A DNA stretch of 37,725 nucleotides from an uncultured Haliea sp. GTDB lineage: Bacteria > Pseudomonadota > Gammaproteobacteria > Pseudomonadales > Halieaceae. The stretch spans positions 1 through 37,725 of the forward strand of contig CAJXWP010000021.1 in assembly GCA_913062625.1 (NCBI GenBank). The letters are read 5' to 3'. The notes under the pieces are model-generated. The model had not been told where the DNA came from. It saw only the letters and a program-made list of their open reading frames with translations, and ran no database searches. The position numbers and the translations under genes were made by a program. Positions within the stretch are counted from its first letter, which is position 1, and every line of letters starts with the position of its first letter. This document shows, one piece after another, positions 9,243-18,118 of the stretch.

Positions 9243-10696
9243 TGAGTCCCTGCTATTTCGTTATCTTCGGCGTCACCGGTGATCTGGCGCTCACTAAATT
9301 GCTACCCGCACTGTATTACCTCAGTAGAGACGGGCGCCTGCCGGATAGTCTGGCGTTTTTGGGTGTATCAAGGCGTGATTGGGATAACAGCCAATGGCGA
9401 GCCTTCATGCGTGAGCAGCTGCCTAAGCGACTTGGCAAGGAGTACAATGAGGATGATTTCCAAAAATTTGTCAGCCTTTTTAGTTATACCCAAGTCGTAC
9501 ACGATCGCGCCGAACACTATGGTAATCTGAAACAGACGCTCGGCAAGCCTCGTGAGGGTGTCTGTGCCAATGTGGTGTTCTACCTCGCCATTTCACCCGC
9601 TGATTTTACCCTAGTCGTCAGTCAACTTGATGCAGCCGGCCTGAGCGGTCGGCTGCTTGGAAACCGTATTGTTTTAGAGAAGCCGTTTGGGCATGATTTA
9701 GCCTCAGCTAGGGCGCTTAATCAGCACCTTCATCGGCATTTTGAGGAAGAACAGATTTATCGGATTGATCATTATTTGGGAAAAGAAACGGTTCAGAATC
9801 TGTTGGTATTTCGTTTCGCCAACAGCCTGGTAGAGCCGATCTGGAATCGTAATTACATTGATCACGTGCAGATTACTGTGGCTGAGAGCAAGGGCATTGG
9901 CAGTCGCGCGGGCTATTTTGATAAGACAGGTGCGTTGCGTGACGTGCTTCAGAATCACATGATGCAGCTGCTCTCTGTAGTGGCGATGGAGCCGCCGGCC
10001 CAGCTCGATGATGATGCACTGCGCGATGAGAAGGTGAAAGTGCTGCGGTCAATTCGCCCTATTCCTTGCGATGCAGTGAGTCGTTATGTCGTGCGTGCGC
10101 AGTATGGCGCCGGTGATGGTGCCGTCCGTTATCAGGACGAGCCTGGTGTTGCTGAAAACTCCGTAACGGAAACGTATGTCGCCGCAAAATTTTATGTCGA
10201 CAACTGGCGGTGGTCTGGGGTGCCATTTTATCTGCGCACAGGCAAGCGCATGGCACAGGACTCTACTATCGTGAGCCTGCGGCTAAAGCAGCCGCCGCTG
10301 CAATTATTTCATGGGACACCGATGGATAAAGTGGAGCCTAATTGGATCGTGTTATCTATTCAGCCTGATGAAAGCATGCATATCGAACTACAGGCTAAAG
10401 AGCCAGGTCTGGACATGAGTACCCGGACGTTACAGTTGCATGCTTCGTTTCGTGACGAGAATGAGCGCCAACTTGGGGCTTATGAAACGCTGTTGATGGA
10501 TGTTATCGAAGGCGACCACAGTTTATTTATTCGCTTTGACGAAGTGGAATGGTCATGGAAAGTAGTGGATCCGATATTGCGCCAGTTCAGTCTTGACCGG
10601 GACTTCATTCAGAGCTACCCGGCCGGGAGTTGGGGGCCTGAAGAGTCGAGCCAGTTATTCGATAGCAGTAATCAAAGCTGGCGAAATTATATTTAG
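9242..10696 (+). CDS. zwf: Glucose-6-phosphate 1-dehydrogenase
   Basis: Converts glucose 6-phosphate to 6-phosphogluconolactone with NADP, the entry step of the oxidative pentose-phosphate and Entner-Doudoroff routes. The 484 residues are full length. Visible are the N-terminal nucleotide motif GVTGDLALTKLLPALY, the substrate-binding/catalytic signature RIDHYLGKE, and VLEKPFGHDL before it. The C-terminal half contains the family's WRWSGVPFYLRTGKRM. The start is the ATG at 9242, which overlaps the gnd stop in a TGATG joint; a GTG one codon earlier (9239) is also possible. The tight joint indicates translational coupling within the gnd-zwf-pgl operon. Confidence 0.96.
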   Translation: MSPCYFVIFGVTGDLALTKLLPALYYLSRDGRLPDSLAFLGVSRRDWDNSQWRAFMREQLPKRLGKEYNEDDFQKFVSLFSYTQVVHDRAEHYGNLKQTLGKPREGVCANVVFYLAISPADFTLVVSQLDAAGLSGRLLGNRIVLEKPFGHDLASARALNQHLHRHFEEEQIYRIDHYLGKETVQNLLVFRFANSLVEPIWNRNYIDHVQITVAESKGIGSRAGYFDKTGALRDVLQNHMMQLLSVVAMEPPAQLDDDALRDEKVKVLRSIRPIPCDAVSRYVVRAQYGAGDGAVRYQDEPGVAENSVTETYVAAKFYVDNWRWSGVPFYLRTGKRMAQDSTIVSLRLKQPPLQLFHGTPMDKVEPNWIVLSIQPDESMHIELQAKEPGLDMSTRTLQLHASFRDENERQLGAYETLLMDVIEGDHSLFIRFDEVEWSWKVVDPILRQFSLDRDFIQSYPAGSWGPEESSQLFDSSNQSWRNYI

Positions 10697-10698
10697 TG

Positions 10699-11373
10699 AT
10701 GCCGCCACGCCTTTACAGATTCGTCAGCAACGATATTTTGATCAAAGAACTCTGCGCGCGCATTACTATTTTGGCTAGTGAATGTCTCGATAAGCACGGT
10801 TATTTCAGTATTATTTTGGCCGGCGGTGAAACGCCGCGTGAGCTGTATCGACAGTTACGCCACATCACCACGGACTGGCAACACTGGCATATCTACTTTG
10901 GTGATGAACGTTTTCTGCCGTTAGGCGATGCCGGGCGCAATGACACTATGGCCTCAACCGTGTGGCTGGATTATGTTGCTATTCCTCGTGCACACATACA
11001 CGGAGTGCCAGTCTCAGACGATGTGAATACGGCCGCGGCCGAGTATGCAGCGATTCTCCAAAAAGCTCCCGGCTTTGATCTTGCACTACTTGGGCTTGGA
11101 GAGGACGGCCACACTGCTAGTCTATTTCCCGGCAACGTCCCACGGAGTCGTCCTGCAGCATTGGCGATTGCGGTCACCGATGCGCCCAAGCTGCCAGCGC
11201 AAAGGGTTAGCATGAGTCCGGGATGCTTGAGTCTATCGTCTGCTGTTTGGTTCATAGTAAGCGGCAGCAATAAGCGCAAGATGCTGGAGGCCTGGTTGGT
11301 GGGTGCGCCGCTGCCACCGCAGGCGATTAAGCCCGACGCCGGGATCGATATATTTACCGATCTCGACATTTAG
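10699..11373 (+). CDS. pgl: 6-phosphogluconolactonase
   Basis: Hydrolyses 6-phosphogluconolactone between the Zwf and Gnd steps. The 224 residues show the three family blocks: LAGGETPRELYRQL, IYFGDERFLP followed by RNDTMA, and LGLGEDGHTASLFPG with the conserved acid and histidine. The zwf stop (TAG, 10694-10696) is two bases upstream of the ATG at 10699; a GTG overlapping that stop at 10696 is an in-frame alternative. It is the last gene of the operon and ends 7 bp from the stop of the convergent peptidase-like gene. The DevB-type sequence distinguishes it from the beta-propeller (YbhE) lactonases. Confidence 0.95.
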   Translation: MPPRLYRFVSNDILIKELCARITILASECLDKHGYFSIILAGGETPRELYRQLRHITTDWQHWHIYFGDERFLPLGDAGRNDTMASTVWLDYVAIPRAHIHGVPVSDDVNTAAAEYAAILQKAPGFDLALLGLGEDGHTASLFPGNVPRSRPAALAIAVTDAPKLPAQRVSMSPGCLSLSSAVWFIVSGSNKRKMLEAWLVGAPLPPQAIKPDAGIDIFTDLDI

Positions 11374-11380
11374 TCCAATG

Positions 11381-12700
11381 CTACGGGCAGTCAGAAAGTG
11401 CGCGCACAGGTGCTCCAGTAAGTTCGGTTATTGCCGCGCGAAAACTTGAGTTAGTGATGTCCTGATTATCGTGCATAAGCTTCTGTACTAGCGTATCAAG
11501 CGATGCCTTTTCGCCGGTCTCACTGCGAATTTCAGCGTCAAGCGCTCGCATTACCAGAGCGCCACGTGCTGTCTGTTTGCCTTTTGAGCGATCTGTCGCA
11601 ATGCAGGGAGTGTCCGTACTCCACTGTGCCAGCCTCTCGAAGGACTTGTTGTAGCGAAACGCGGAAATACCACCAGAACGCAGCAGCAGTGTGAGGCTGT
11701 AGTATTCTGCCAGACCTTCGATAATCCAGTCGGCACCTATGTTTGAATGCAATCCGCTGGCAACGTGGAAAAGCTCGTGCAGTAGCGGGCTAGTTCGGTT
11801 GCCGCTTATTAGCGGGCGATCGCTGTGTAAGTAGAGTGATGCCGCGCCTGAAAGTCCGCCACGCCACATATCCTCAGAGCCACTGACAATTAGCAGGCGC
11901 TTCGGGGTATCGGGAAAGACCTCAACCAATGAAGGTAGTGTCCAGCGCAAGAAGGCCAGTACATCATTGGCCTGAAATCCCGTGCCAAGAGGAGCTGCTG
12001 CGCTAATACGCCGTGCCCCGATGCTCTCTCGGCGCACGCCTAATTCTCCCGCTATGATCCAGCCACGAGGAGGATCAAAGTTGCGGCCAGTATTGTCGAC
12101 CTCGAATACTTGACCGGCTCCCACTCCATAGGGCGTTTCTATCGACCATCGCTTTGGTCCATCTAGGATTAGACTGGTGTTTGATGTGGCACCCTTGACG
12201 AAGCGAGATTTGCTACTCGGGAATAGATAATCCAGCTTAAGTAGTGCCCAGGTATCTGTTATCTGAGCGTCCATCTTGCCATTTGACCGCTGATGATCAA
12301 TGACGAAATCGAAGTGCAGCGCGTCACCCTCTCTGAGTGGTTTCCACGCAACACGGTCGCCGTTGATTTCGATACGGGATGTGGGTCGTATGTTTAGATA
12401 ACGCTCTTTGGGCATAATAAACTCAATACTGCGCAGCAATTGCCTGTGTTGTTTGAGAGTTACGCTGACGTGCGCTTGACCGCTTTTGGGATCAAGAGTG
12501 GCGCTGTAGACCATTTGGTAGATTTTTGTAGGATCCGCGTCATTATTCGCGGTTGCAGAGGACGCGTACGCGGGCAGTAGTAGGGTAAAGATAAAAATGC
12601 CAAAGAGGATTCGTAATCGCTTTCGAGCAATGGCCGAGACTGGCGTTTTCACCGTGACAGTTAATGGGGTATTCACAAGCAAGGTCCTCAGTACTAACAT
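11381..12700 (-). CDS. Secreted or membrane-anchored gluzincin-like peptidase (M61/M1-like)
   Basis: A 439-residue protein with a basic N-terminus and a hydrophobic segment (about 31-48, ending PAYASSA) that looks like a signal peptide or anchor, so it probably acts in the periplasm. The zinc motif HELFH at 308-312 fits HExxH, and IIEGLAEYY (E328 or E332) supplies a plausible third ligand about 20 residues later, the gluzincin arrangement. The region before it is beta-rich (about 60-220) and resembles the N-terminal domains of M61-type aminopeptidases. I do not recognise a named subfamily. It is convergent with pgl. An ATG-poor, long basic leader precedes the hydrophobic segment, so the true start may be downstream of 12700, for instance near residue 24-28. 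Peptidase fold is likely; activity is not proven. Confidence 0.72.
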   Translation of the reverse strand: MLVLRTLLVNTPLTVTVKTPVSAIARKRLRILFGIFIFTLLLPAYASSATANNDADPTKIYQMVYSATLDPKSGQAHVSVTLKQHRQLLRSIEFIMPKERYLNIRPTSRIEINGDRVAWKPLREGDALHFDFVIDHQRSNGKMDAQITDTWALLKLDYLFPSSKSRFVKGATSNTSLILDGPKRWSIETPYGVGAGQVFEVDNTGRNFDPPRGWIIAGELGVRRESIGARRISAAAPLGTGFQANDVLAFLRWTLPSLVEVFPDTPKRLLIVSGSEDMWRGGLSGAASLYLHSDRPLISGNRTSPLLHELFHVASGLHSNIGADWIIEGLAEYYSLTLLLRSGGISAFRYNKSFERLAQWSTDTPCIATDRSKGKQTARGALVMRALDAEIRSETGEKASLDTLVQKLMHDNQDITNSSFRAAITELTGAPVRALSDCP

Positions 12701-12855
12701 TTTCCGAGTACGCCAGAATCAAACAGTAGGTCGGTCTCATTGAGTGTCCCGCGGGACTGCAGCCCTAGGCAGGCATATGCACTTATTGTAGGTCGTCGAG
12801 CAGGGTAACGCCAAACTAGTTTAGCGCCTTCAAAGCCTGTATCGAAGCGAGCGGG

Positions 12856-13263
12856 TTAACCGAGCTTTTTGGCTATCCAGTACCACACTCCCGCGTTGGC
12901 GTTGAGGCCGATATGACTACGCAACACTTCTATGTTGTGCACGTGGTGATTGCTGCCTGCTTGCACAGAAGTGCGCCATGTCACCACGCCGTCGGCTTTG
13001 GTACAGGTCGCAGTCGTGGGTAAGGGGGGTGGTGTCACGAGAATATCCTCATCGCCGCGCTCATCCGGCTGTGGGTTCAGACGCGGGTAAAGCTGATTCG
13101 CGCGGAAAGCATTCTGCCGTCCTCGCTGGCATAGATGCCGCCTAAGGAGTGTCCTACCGATGCGACCTTGCCCCCAGCCCACGGCCGTATGGCGCAGATG
13201 GCGCAGATAGTCCATCAAGGGCCGGTTGCCGCGGTCGTCGCCTAAAAATCCCGGAATAACCAT
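12856..13263 (-). pseudogene. Alpha/beta-hydrolase (lipase-like) pseudogene
   Basis: The frame begins MVIPGFLGDDRGNRPLMDYL, a typical strand-1 and oxyanion region of small lipases, and ends with TKADGVVTWRTSVQ and EVLRSHIGLNANAGVWYWIA, matching the catalytic Asp and His blocks of the same family. Between them the reading is wrong. The nucleophile motif GHSLGGIYA is present but in another minus-strand frame (codons at about 13128-13154), which stops soon after. Roughly 100 residues expected around the nucleophile are missing and no N-terminus is seen before the VIPGF block (an in-frame TAA lies 8 codons upstream). At least two frameshifts and internal deletions therefore broke the gene. The 135-residue open frame is a by-product of this decay. 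Confidence 0.78.
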
Positions 13264-13563
13264 GGCGCTCTGAGGTCGATTGGCTTAGCCGCTGATCGCG
13301 CCGACGCTGTTGGCGCGGCTCAAGCGGACTCAAGTTTCTTTTTCGGTCGAGGTCTCACAAAGTAGGACAACACGAATATCCTAGATCAGGTTCAACCCGC
13401 AGAGACGAGCGTCCACTCGATCGTAAGAGTCTGCGCACAGAATGACACGCGTAACTCTCCAAACGACATAATACGGCTTCAATGGCAATCGTTGTGATTT
13501 TTGGCGAATTGCGTGCTAGCCTTTGAGTCAAAGATCAACATTATCCACTGCTGGAGATTAGCA
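13264..13563. other. Intergenic region before the glycine-zipper lipoprotein
   Basis: No gene seen. It may include unrecognisable N-terminal remains of the hydrolase pseudogene on the minus strand and must contain the promoter of the lipoprotein gene on the plus strand. A GTG frame from 13501 leads into the lipoprotein but only adds residues ahead of its signal peptide. Confidence 0.4.
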
Positions 13564-13923
13564 ATGAAAGATAGATTAGCCATTATTATAGTGGCGTTAT
13601 TCATGACCGCATGTACAACTACTGACGAAATTATTATCGATCAAAAAGACGTCAATATGAGCGGGTATCAGCAGGATCTGGCAGAGTGCCAGGCCTATGC
13701 CACGCAGGTGAAGACCGGGGATAAAGCTGCGAAAGGCGCTGCTTCAGGCGCGCTAGTGGGCGGCCTGATGGGTGCAGTTACCGGCGGTAGTAGCGGCGCA
13801 GTGACAGGCGCCGGCCTGGGTGCTGTTGGTGGCGGTGCCAAGGGTGTGAATCAGGGGCAGCAGAGTGAAATGCAGGTTGTTAAGCGCTGCCTCAGCGGCC
13901 GCGGCTATCGTGTGCTTAACTAA
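13564..13923 (+). CDS. Glycine-zipper lipoprotein
   Basis: A 119-residue envelope protein. The ATG at 13564 is chosen because it begins a lipoprotein signal (KDRLAIIIVALFMTAC) with cysteine 17 as the lipidation site. After a short spacer comes YQQDLAECQAYATQV, common in small envelope lipoproteins, then a glycine-zipper block of about 45 residues with repeated GALVGGLMGAV and GAGLGAVGGG. Such zippers insert into or associate with membranes (the SlyB/OmpA-like Gly-zipper group). The C-terminal part has a second cysteine in KRCLSGRGY, which may pair with the one in AECQ. It ends 12 bp from the convergent AsmA gene. Function is unknown beyond an envelope role. Confidence 0.85.
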   Translation: MKDRLAIIIVALFMTACTTTDEIIIDQKDVNMSGYQQDLAECQAYATQVKTGDKAAKGAASGALVGGLMGAVTGGSSGAVTGAGLGAVGGGAKGVNQGQQSEMQVVKRCLSGRGYRVLN

Positions 13924-13935
13924 TGACAGGGTAGG

Positions 13936-15717
13936 TTAGTCGCCCCTGTTAAACAGTTTATCAAACAGCTTACCCGCTTTCTTCTTGAGCTTATCCAGCC
14001 CCTCATTAACGGCCAAATCTTGCATGATTTTTGCGGTGTCCACGCGACACCAGCTGGCGGGCTCCGTGCCCACATTGCCGGCACAGTTTACTGGCCAGTC
14101 GATAGCCGTCAGACGTTTACTGACGCGACATGCGTGATCCAGTTGTTCCAGTTTCTCTGACAAGCGGCCTTTGAAGGTCGCAACAAAACTCTGGTTGACG
14201 AGGTCATAGTTTCCGTTGCCAATGAGTGTGATCCCGGGCAGTTCAGCGCGCAGAGGGTTCAGGATTACCTTCCCGTTCGCCACCTGAATGCTGGCAAAAA
14301 GCGTCTCAAAGCGCGTGTTGGCAGGAAAATTTGCCGTTAGTGACTCATTGTTGGTTAGCGCTACCGCCTTACATAGCGACTTCTCGACACTGGCACCCTC
14401 CAGCATCACTTTTTTAGTGGTTAGTTTGATGGAGCCGTTTAGCGCGGTTATTAGCTGGTCTGGAGAGCGGCCTCGACTGTCCAGCTGCCAGCTCGCAGTA
14501 GCGCTCCCAGAAAGTATGTGCGCTGACTCAGTTGCCGCTAAGGCCGTGGCGATGTCGAGTTCGGTGAGGCTGCCTGCGGTTTTTAGGATGGCGATATTAT
14601 TTCTGCCGTCCAAAGTGGCAGTAGCAGCAAGCTCGCCGCCGTGCAGATTCCCAGTCAGATCAGACACCTTGATTAGACCCTTTAGGGCACGTAAATTCAT
14701 ATGAAGATCGCTTACTACGTGGCGACCAAAGCGGGCGCTTTTAACGTCAAGTACGGCTCGTGTGTCGATTAGGCGCAGGGCGTCTAGAGGTAAAGGCTGA
14801 TCCCTACCTACTCGTGCCTCTCCAGCGGCAGCGGCAGCCTTAGATCCTGTCAGTGCAAGCAGTCCTTGATCCAGCCGGTTGAGTTTTAAAACGGCGTCAA
14901 TATTGGGGCTGCCGGCATTGGCATAGTGCAGGCTTCCGGTGCCGTGAGTCTCTCCCGACTCGAATGTCAGCGTAAGGTCTGCTACTTCGCGAGAAAGGTT
15001 AATGGTGCCGCTGGTTTGCACCTGAACGGGCATAGCTGTAGCCCCGCTGATCTCTATTAAAACCTTGTCTAAGTTTACCTCTTGCGTCTTTTGATTGATG
15101 CGAAGGTCGCCGCGCAGACTCAACTCCATAGGCTGTTTACCAGGCCGTCTTAACTGTAGTTCTATGGGAACAGGATTCTGTTCCAGGTTCAGGTTCATCG
15201 CCTGCAGTCTAATTAACTCTAGTGAGGTAGCAACCGTGCCCCTGGAATCAATCTCTTCCCAGCGCACATCAGTAATCAGCAGTCGGTTGACATTGAGTGC
15301 GAGTGGCATGGCCAGCGCTGCGAGTCCATCTGCGGCAATGTTACCCTCGTGAGTGTCGCTGTTTGCCTGTTTGGCCGGTGATTCGGTACGCACGACCAGA
15401 CCATCCAGCCTGATGGTCTCAATTTTGATATCGCCTTTTAATAGCGGTAGTAGGTCCACGCCAATCTGAACTGAGCGTGCTTGCAGGTCGTAGTGTTCAC
15501 GCTCTGGCAGGTTCACCGCAACCTCAGACAGAGAGATTCCTAATAGAGGGAACACGGTGACTTTGGCGTCACCCGCGACCGTCAGCGTTGCCCCAGTTTT
15601 CTTGTAGAGCGCTGATGCGGCGACGTCCAATATTGTTTCTTTGCCCACTATAAGCGGCACTAATATCACCACCAAGACCAATAGCAGGGCGAGAGGGATG
15701 AGGACTATGCGGTACAT
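13936..15717 (-). CDS. AsmA family protein
   Basis: A 593-residue inner-membrane-anchored periplasmic protein. The N-terminus is one membrane helix (IPLALLLVLVVILVPLIVG, residues 6-24), followed by the AsmA start block with YKKTGATLTVAGDAKVTVFP and the LGISLSEVAV strand. The C-terminal portion carries the AsmA_2-like segment (LNGSIKLTTKKVMLEGASVE, then NESLTANFPANTRFETLFAS). Proteins of this family have long amphipathic beta-grooves and belong to the bridge-like group thought to carry phospholipids toward the outer membrane. The ATG at 15717 follows a strong AAGGAG site at 7 bp. It is monocistronic and divergent from the serine hydrolase gene. Confidence 0.92.
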   Translation of the reverse strand: MYRIVLIPLALLLVLVVILVPLIVGKETILDVAASALYKKTGATLTVAGDAKVTVFPLLGISLSEVAVNLPEREHYDLQARSVQIGVDLLPLLKGDIKIETIRLDGLVVRTESPAKQANSDTHEGNIAADGLAALAMPLALNVNRLLITDVRWEEIDSRGTVATSLELIRLQAMNLNLEQNPVPIELQLRRPGKQPMELSLRGDLRINQKTQEVNLDKVLIEISGATAMPVQVQTSGTINLSREVADLTLTFESGETHGTGSLHYANAGSPNIDAVLKLNRLDQGLLALTGSKAAAAAGEARVGRDQPLPLDALRLIDTRAVLDVKSARFGRHVVSDLHMNLRALKGLIKVSDLTGNLHGGELAATATLDGRNNIAILKTAGSLTELDIATALAATESAHILSGSATASWQLDSRGRSPDQLITALNGSIKLTTKKVMLEGASVEKSLCKAVALTNNESLTANFPANTRFETLFASIQVANGKVILNPLRAELPGITLIGNGNYDLVNQSFVATFKGRLSEKLEQLDHACRVSKRLTAIDWPVNCAGNVGTEPASWCRVDTAKIMQDLAVNEGLDKLKKKAGKLFDKLFNRGD

Positions 15718-15949
15718 CTAAGGCTCCTTATGCAAGATCCGCGCAGCGCGAATGGTTAGTAACACAATAATAGATCAGCCGATATTTTAGTGCTTGTCAA
15801 TTCGATAACTATTGTTACAAAACGAGTCAGCATTCGACCGTGCGGTAGATGAGCTGTTTTCGCCCGACCCTGGAATCTGTGTTATGTTTTAGCATCACGG
15901 AATCTCAAATTGCTACAGAATGACGATGGCGGCTAAGCGGGGACGCGCT

Positions 15950-17230
15950 ATGGCAGTAAAATTTCTACAGAAGCAGTCAGTTCATCTGGACGGCCGCATT
16001 CATCCAGACTTTGGGGCGGTGGAATCGACGTTGCGAGACCAGCTGCGAAATTACCCCGGGGGTGCGGGAGTTTGTGTGTACCACCGAGGGGAGCGTGTGG
16101 TGGATCTGTGGGGCGGCTATAAGGATGACGAAGGTACGCTGTGGACCCAGGATACCATGGCACCGAGTTTTTCCACGACAAAGGGAGTCGCTGCGACGTT
16201 ATTCCATATTTATGTTGACCGAGGGCTTATCGATTATGATGCTCGCGTAGCCCACTACTGGCCGGAGTTTGGCCAAGCTGGTAAAGAGGACATTACGGTG
16301 CGTCAGGTTCTGTCACACCAATCGGGGCTTTACCATATTCGCGATATGATTGACCACGTGGATCGCATGCTGGACTGGAAGTATATGATCCGTGCAATTG
16401 AAAAGGCGACGCCAGCTCACCTCCCCGGGACGCGCACTGGTTACCATGGACTAACTTTTGGTTTCATTGTTGGCGAGATTATCCAGCGCGTCACGGGGAA
16501 GAAATTCTCTCACCTCGTACAGAAAGAAATCGCCAAACCGCTAAAGCTAGATGGCTTATTCATTGGTGCGCCGGAGCACGAGATTCCACGAGCAGCCACG
16601 CTGATTTTTTCTGCTTCGACGAAGCGGCTGGTGCAGACCTCACTGGGTAGCAAGCTTGAGGTCAGTGCTAGTGGGATTAGCAAGCTGCTGCAGCGTTTGG
16701 GGATAGATTCAGATTTATCGAGTATATTCGATGCTCTTGCGCCGCACGGGGTGAGCGATTTCGATTTTGGTTCTCCAGAGGCTCTGCGGGTGGCAATTCC
16801 AGCGGCCAATGGCTTATTTACTGCCCGCTCTCTTGCCAAAATGTATGCCCTATTGGCCAATGGTGGCGAGTTTGAAGGTGTGCGCTTGCTGTCGGCAAAA
16901 TCTCTGGCAAACGCTACGACGCTGCAAAAACCAACGGGCAAACTTTCCGTGATTCCTTTTGATATGCGCTGGCGCCTGGGTTATCACGGGGTAGCAACAA
17001 CGCGAGGTTTTCCGCGCAAGGCTTTTGGCCACTTTGGCTTCGGTGGCTCCGGTGCTTGGGCAGATCCTTCGCAGGAGTTGTCGGTCGCGCTCATCGTCAA
17101 TAGTGGTATGGGTTCGCCCTTTGGTGATTTGCGAACAGCGAGTATCGGCGGCGCAGCGTTAGCCTGTGCCAAAGTGCGCTCTAGGCCAACGAGCTTGCTG
17201 AGCGCGCGCATGAGTGTAGCTGGAGCATAA
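15950..17230 (+). CDS. Serine hydrolase, beta-lactamase class C fold (EstB-like esterase)
   Basis: Cytoplasmic-looking (no signal peptide) esterase or beta-lactamase-related hydrolase. The nucleophile motif SxxK is SFSTTKG, and the second motif is YHGLTFGFIVGEIIQRVTG, with tyrosine in the YxN-like position; this is the pattern of EstB-type carboxylesterases rather than true AmpC enzymes. The third block is near the C-terminus around FGHFGFGGSGAWADP. I favour the ATG at 15950 (426 residues) because GGGGA lies 6 bp upstream; ATGs at 15920 and 15926 are in frame and would add up to ten residues. It sits alone, divergent from asmA. Substrate unknown; short-chain esters are typical for the family. 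Confidence 0.9.
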   Translation: MAVKFLQKQSVHLDGRIHPDFGAVESTLRDQLRNYPGGAGVCVYHRGERVVDLWGGYKDDEGTLWTQDTMAPSFSTTKGVAATLFHIYVDRGLIDYDARVAHYWPEFGQAGKEDITVRQVLSHQSGLYHIRDMIDHVDRMLDWKYMIRAIEKATPAHLPGTRTGYHGLTFGFIVGEIIQRVTGKKFSHLVQKEIAKPLKLDGLFIGAPEHEIPRAATLIFSASTKRLVQTSLGSKLEVSASGISKLLQRLGIDSDLSSIFDALAPHGVSDFDFGSPEALRVAIPAANGLFTARSLAKMYALLANGGEFEGVRLLSAKSLANATTLQKPTGKLSVIPFDMRWRLGYHGVATTRGFPRKAFGHFGFGGSGAWADPSQELSVALIVNSGMGSPFGDLRTASIGGAALACAKVRSRPTSLLSARMSVAGA

Positions 17231-17345
17231 GGAATATTTAGGATCCTGCCCTAGTACGGTTGGCTTTTGCAATTCTTGCACAAAAAATCGGCTGTCCCTG
17301 TTCTTGACGCGGTCGTATACTAATGTCTTTGTCGGCAGCAAGACA

Positions 17346-18101
17346 ATGATGAGCAATACCTACCTTAATTCCACCGTTATGGATGCCATCGACGCGGGAA
17401 ATTTTCAGGCACAGAAGCCTTTCCCCTGGGTCAATCCACAGCATTTTATTATTGAAGATCGCTATTGTGAATTGCTGGGAAATATACCTGACATAAGCAA
17501 TTTTAATGCTTTTTTCGGCAAGCAGCGCAAACATGGGCAAGCCAGTCACGACCGCTATATTTTAGATTATGAGCGTGGCATGGACCTTCCTCCGCAGTGG
17601 CGTGACTTTGTCGAGGAGCTTTGCAGTGACCGTTATCGCCGTTTTATCTGTGGCCTGTTGAATGTGTCCCATGTGCGTTTTCGTTTTCACTGGCACTTCA
17701 CGCCTAGTGGTGGCGAGGTGTCTCCGCACTGTGATTCCAAAGGAAAGTTGGGTTCGCAGATTTTTTATCTCAATACTGCCGACGACTGGCAGTGGGGGTG
17801 GGGCGGTGAGACCGTTATTCTCGATGACAAAGGGCGCTTTACTAGGGATAGCGCGCCTTCATTCGATGAGTTCGAAGCAGAATATCCTGCGGCCACAAAG
17901 GATAACCGCAGTATACTGTTTGGGCGGCGGGGGAATTCATGGCACGGCGTAAGACGCATCAATTGCCCAGAGAATTACTACCGTAAAGTCTTCATCGTGG
18001 TCTTTGAGGAATACCGGCCTCTTCGAATGGGTTTCAAGAAAGCCCGAAGACTATTGAGCGGGGCACAACGGGTGACAAAAAAAGAAAGTTTGATGTATTG
18101 A
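17346..18101 (+). CDS. 2-oxoglutarate/Fe(II)-dependent oxygenase
   Basis: A 251-residue cupin-fold dioxygenase that would hydroxylate a substrate using 2-oxoglutarate, oxygen and iron. The facial triad is visible: HCD in GGEVSPHCDSKG and the distal histidine in GNSWHGVRRI, followed by an arginine in YYRKVFIVVF that would bind 2-oxoglutarate. These elements resemble prolyl-4-hydroxylase-type enzymes. The start is the ATG at 17346; a TTG at 17304 only extends it, and a TATACT element at 17316-17321 placed as a -10 would put transcription start near 17328, which excludes the TTG. It is convergent with the GT4 gene (17 bp). The substrate is unknown; nearby genes handle lipids and glycans, which makes either a candidate. 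Confidence 0.8.
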   Translation: MMSNTYLNSTVMDAIDAGNFQAQKPFPWVNPQHFIIEDRYCELLGNIPDISNFNAFFGKQRKHGQASHDRYILDYERGMDLPPQWRDFVEELCSDRYRRFICGLLNVSHVRFRFHWHFTPSGGEVSPHCDSKGKLGSQIFYLNTADDWQWGWGGETVILDDKGRFTRDSAPSFDEFEAEYPAATKDNRSILFGRRGNSWHGVRRINCPENYYRKVFIVVFEEYRPLRMGFKKARRLLSGAQRVTKKESLMY

Positions 18102-18118
18102 TTCTTTGGTGTGCCGGT

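Noticed and set aside
13926-13949. ACAGGG/CCCTGT inverted repeat between the lipoprotein and asmA genes
   Set aside because: Six-base stem with a 12-base loop and no T-run; too weak to call a terminator.
16510-16941. 143-residue minus-strand frame inside the serine hydrolase gene
   Set aside because: Antisense shadow of a well-conserved gene.
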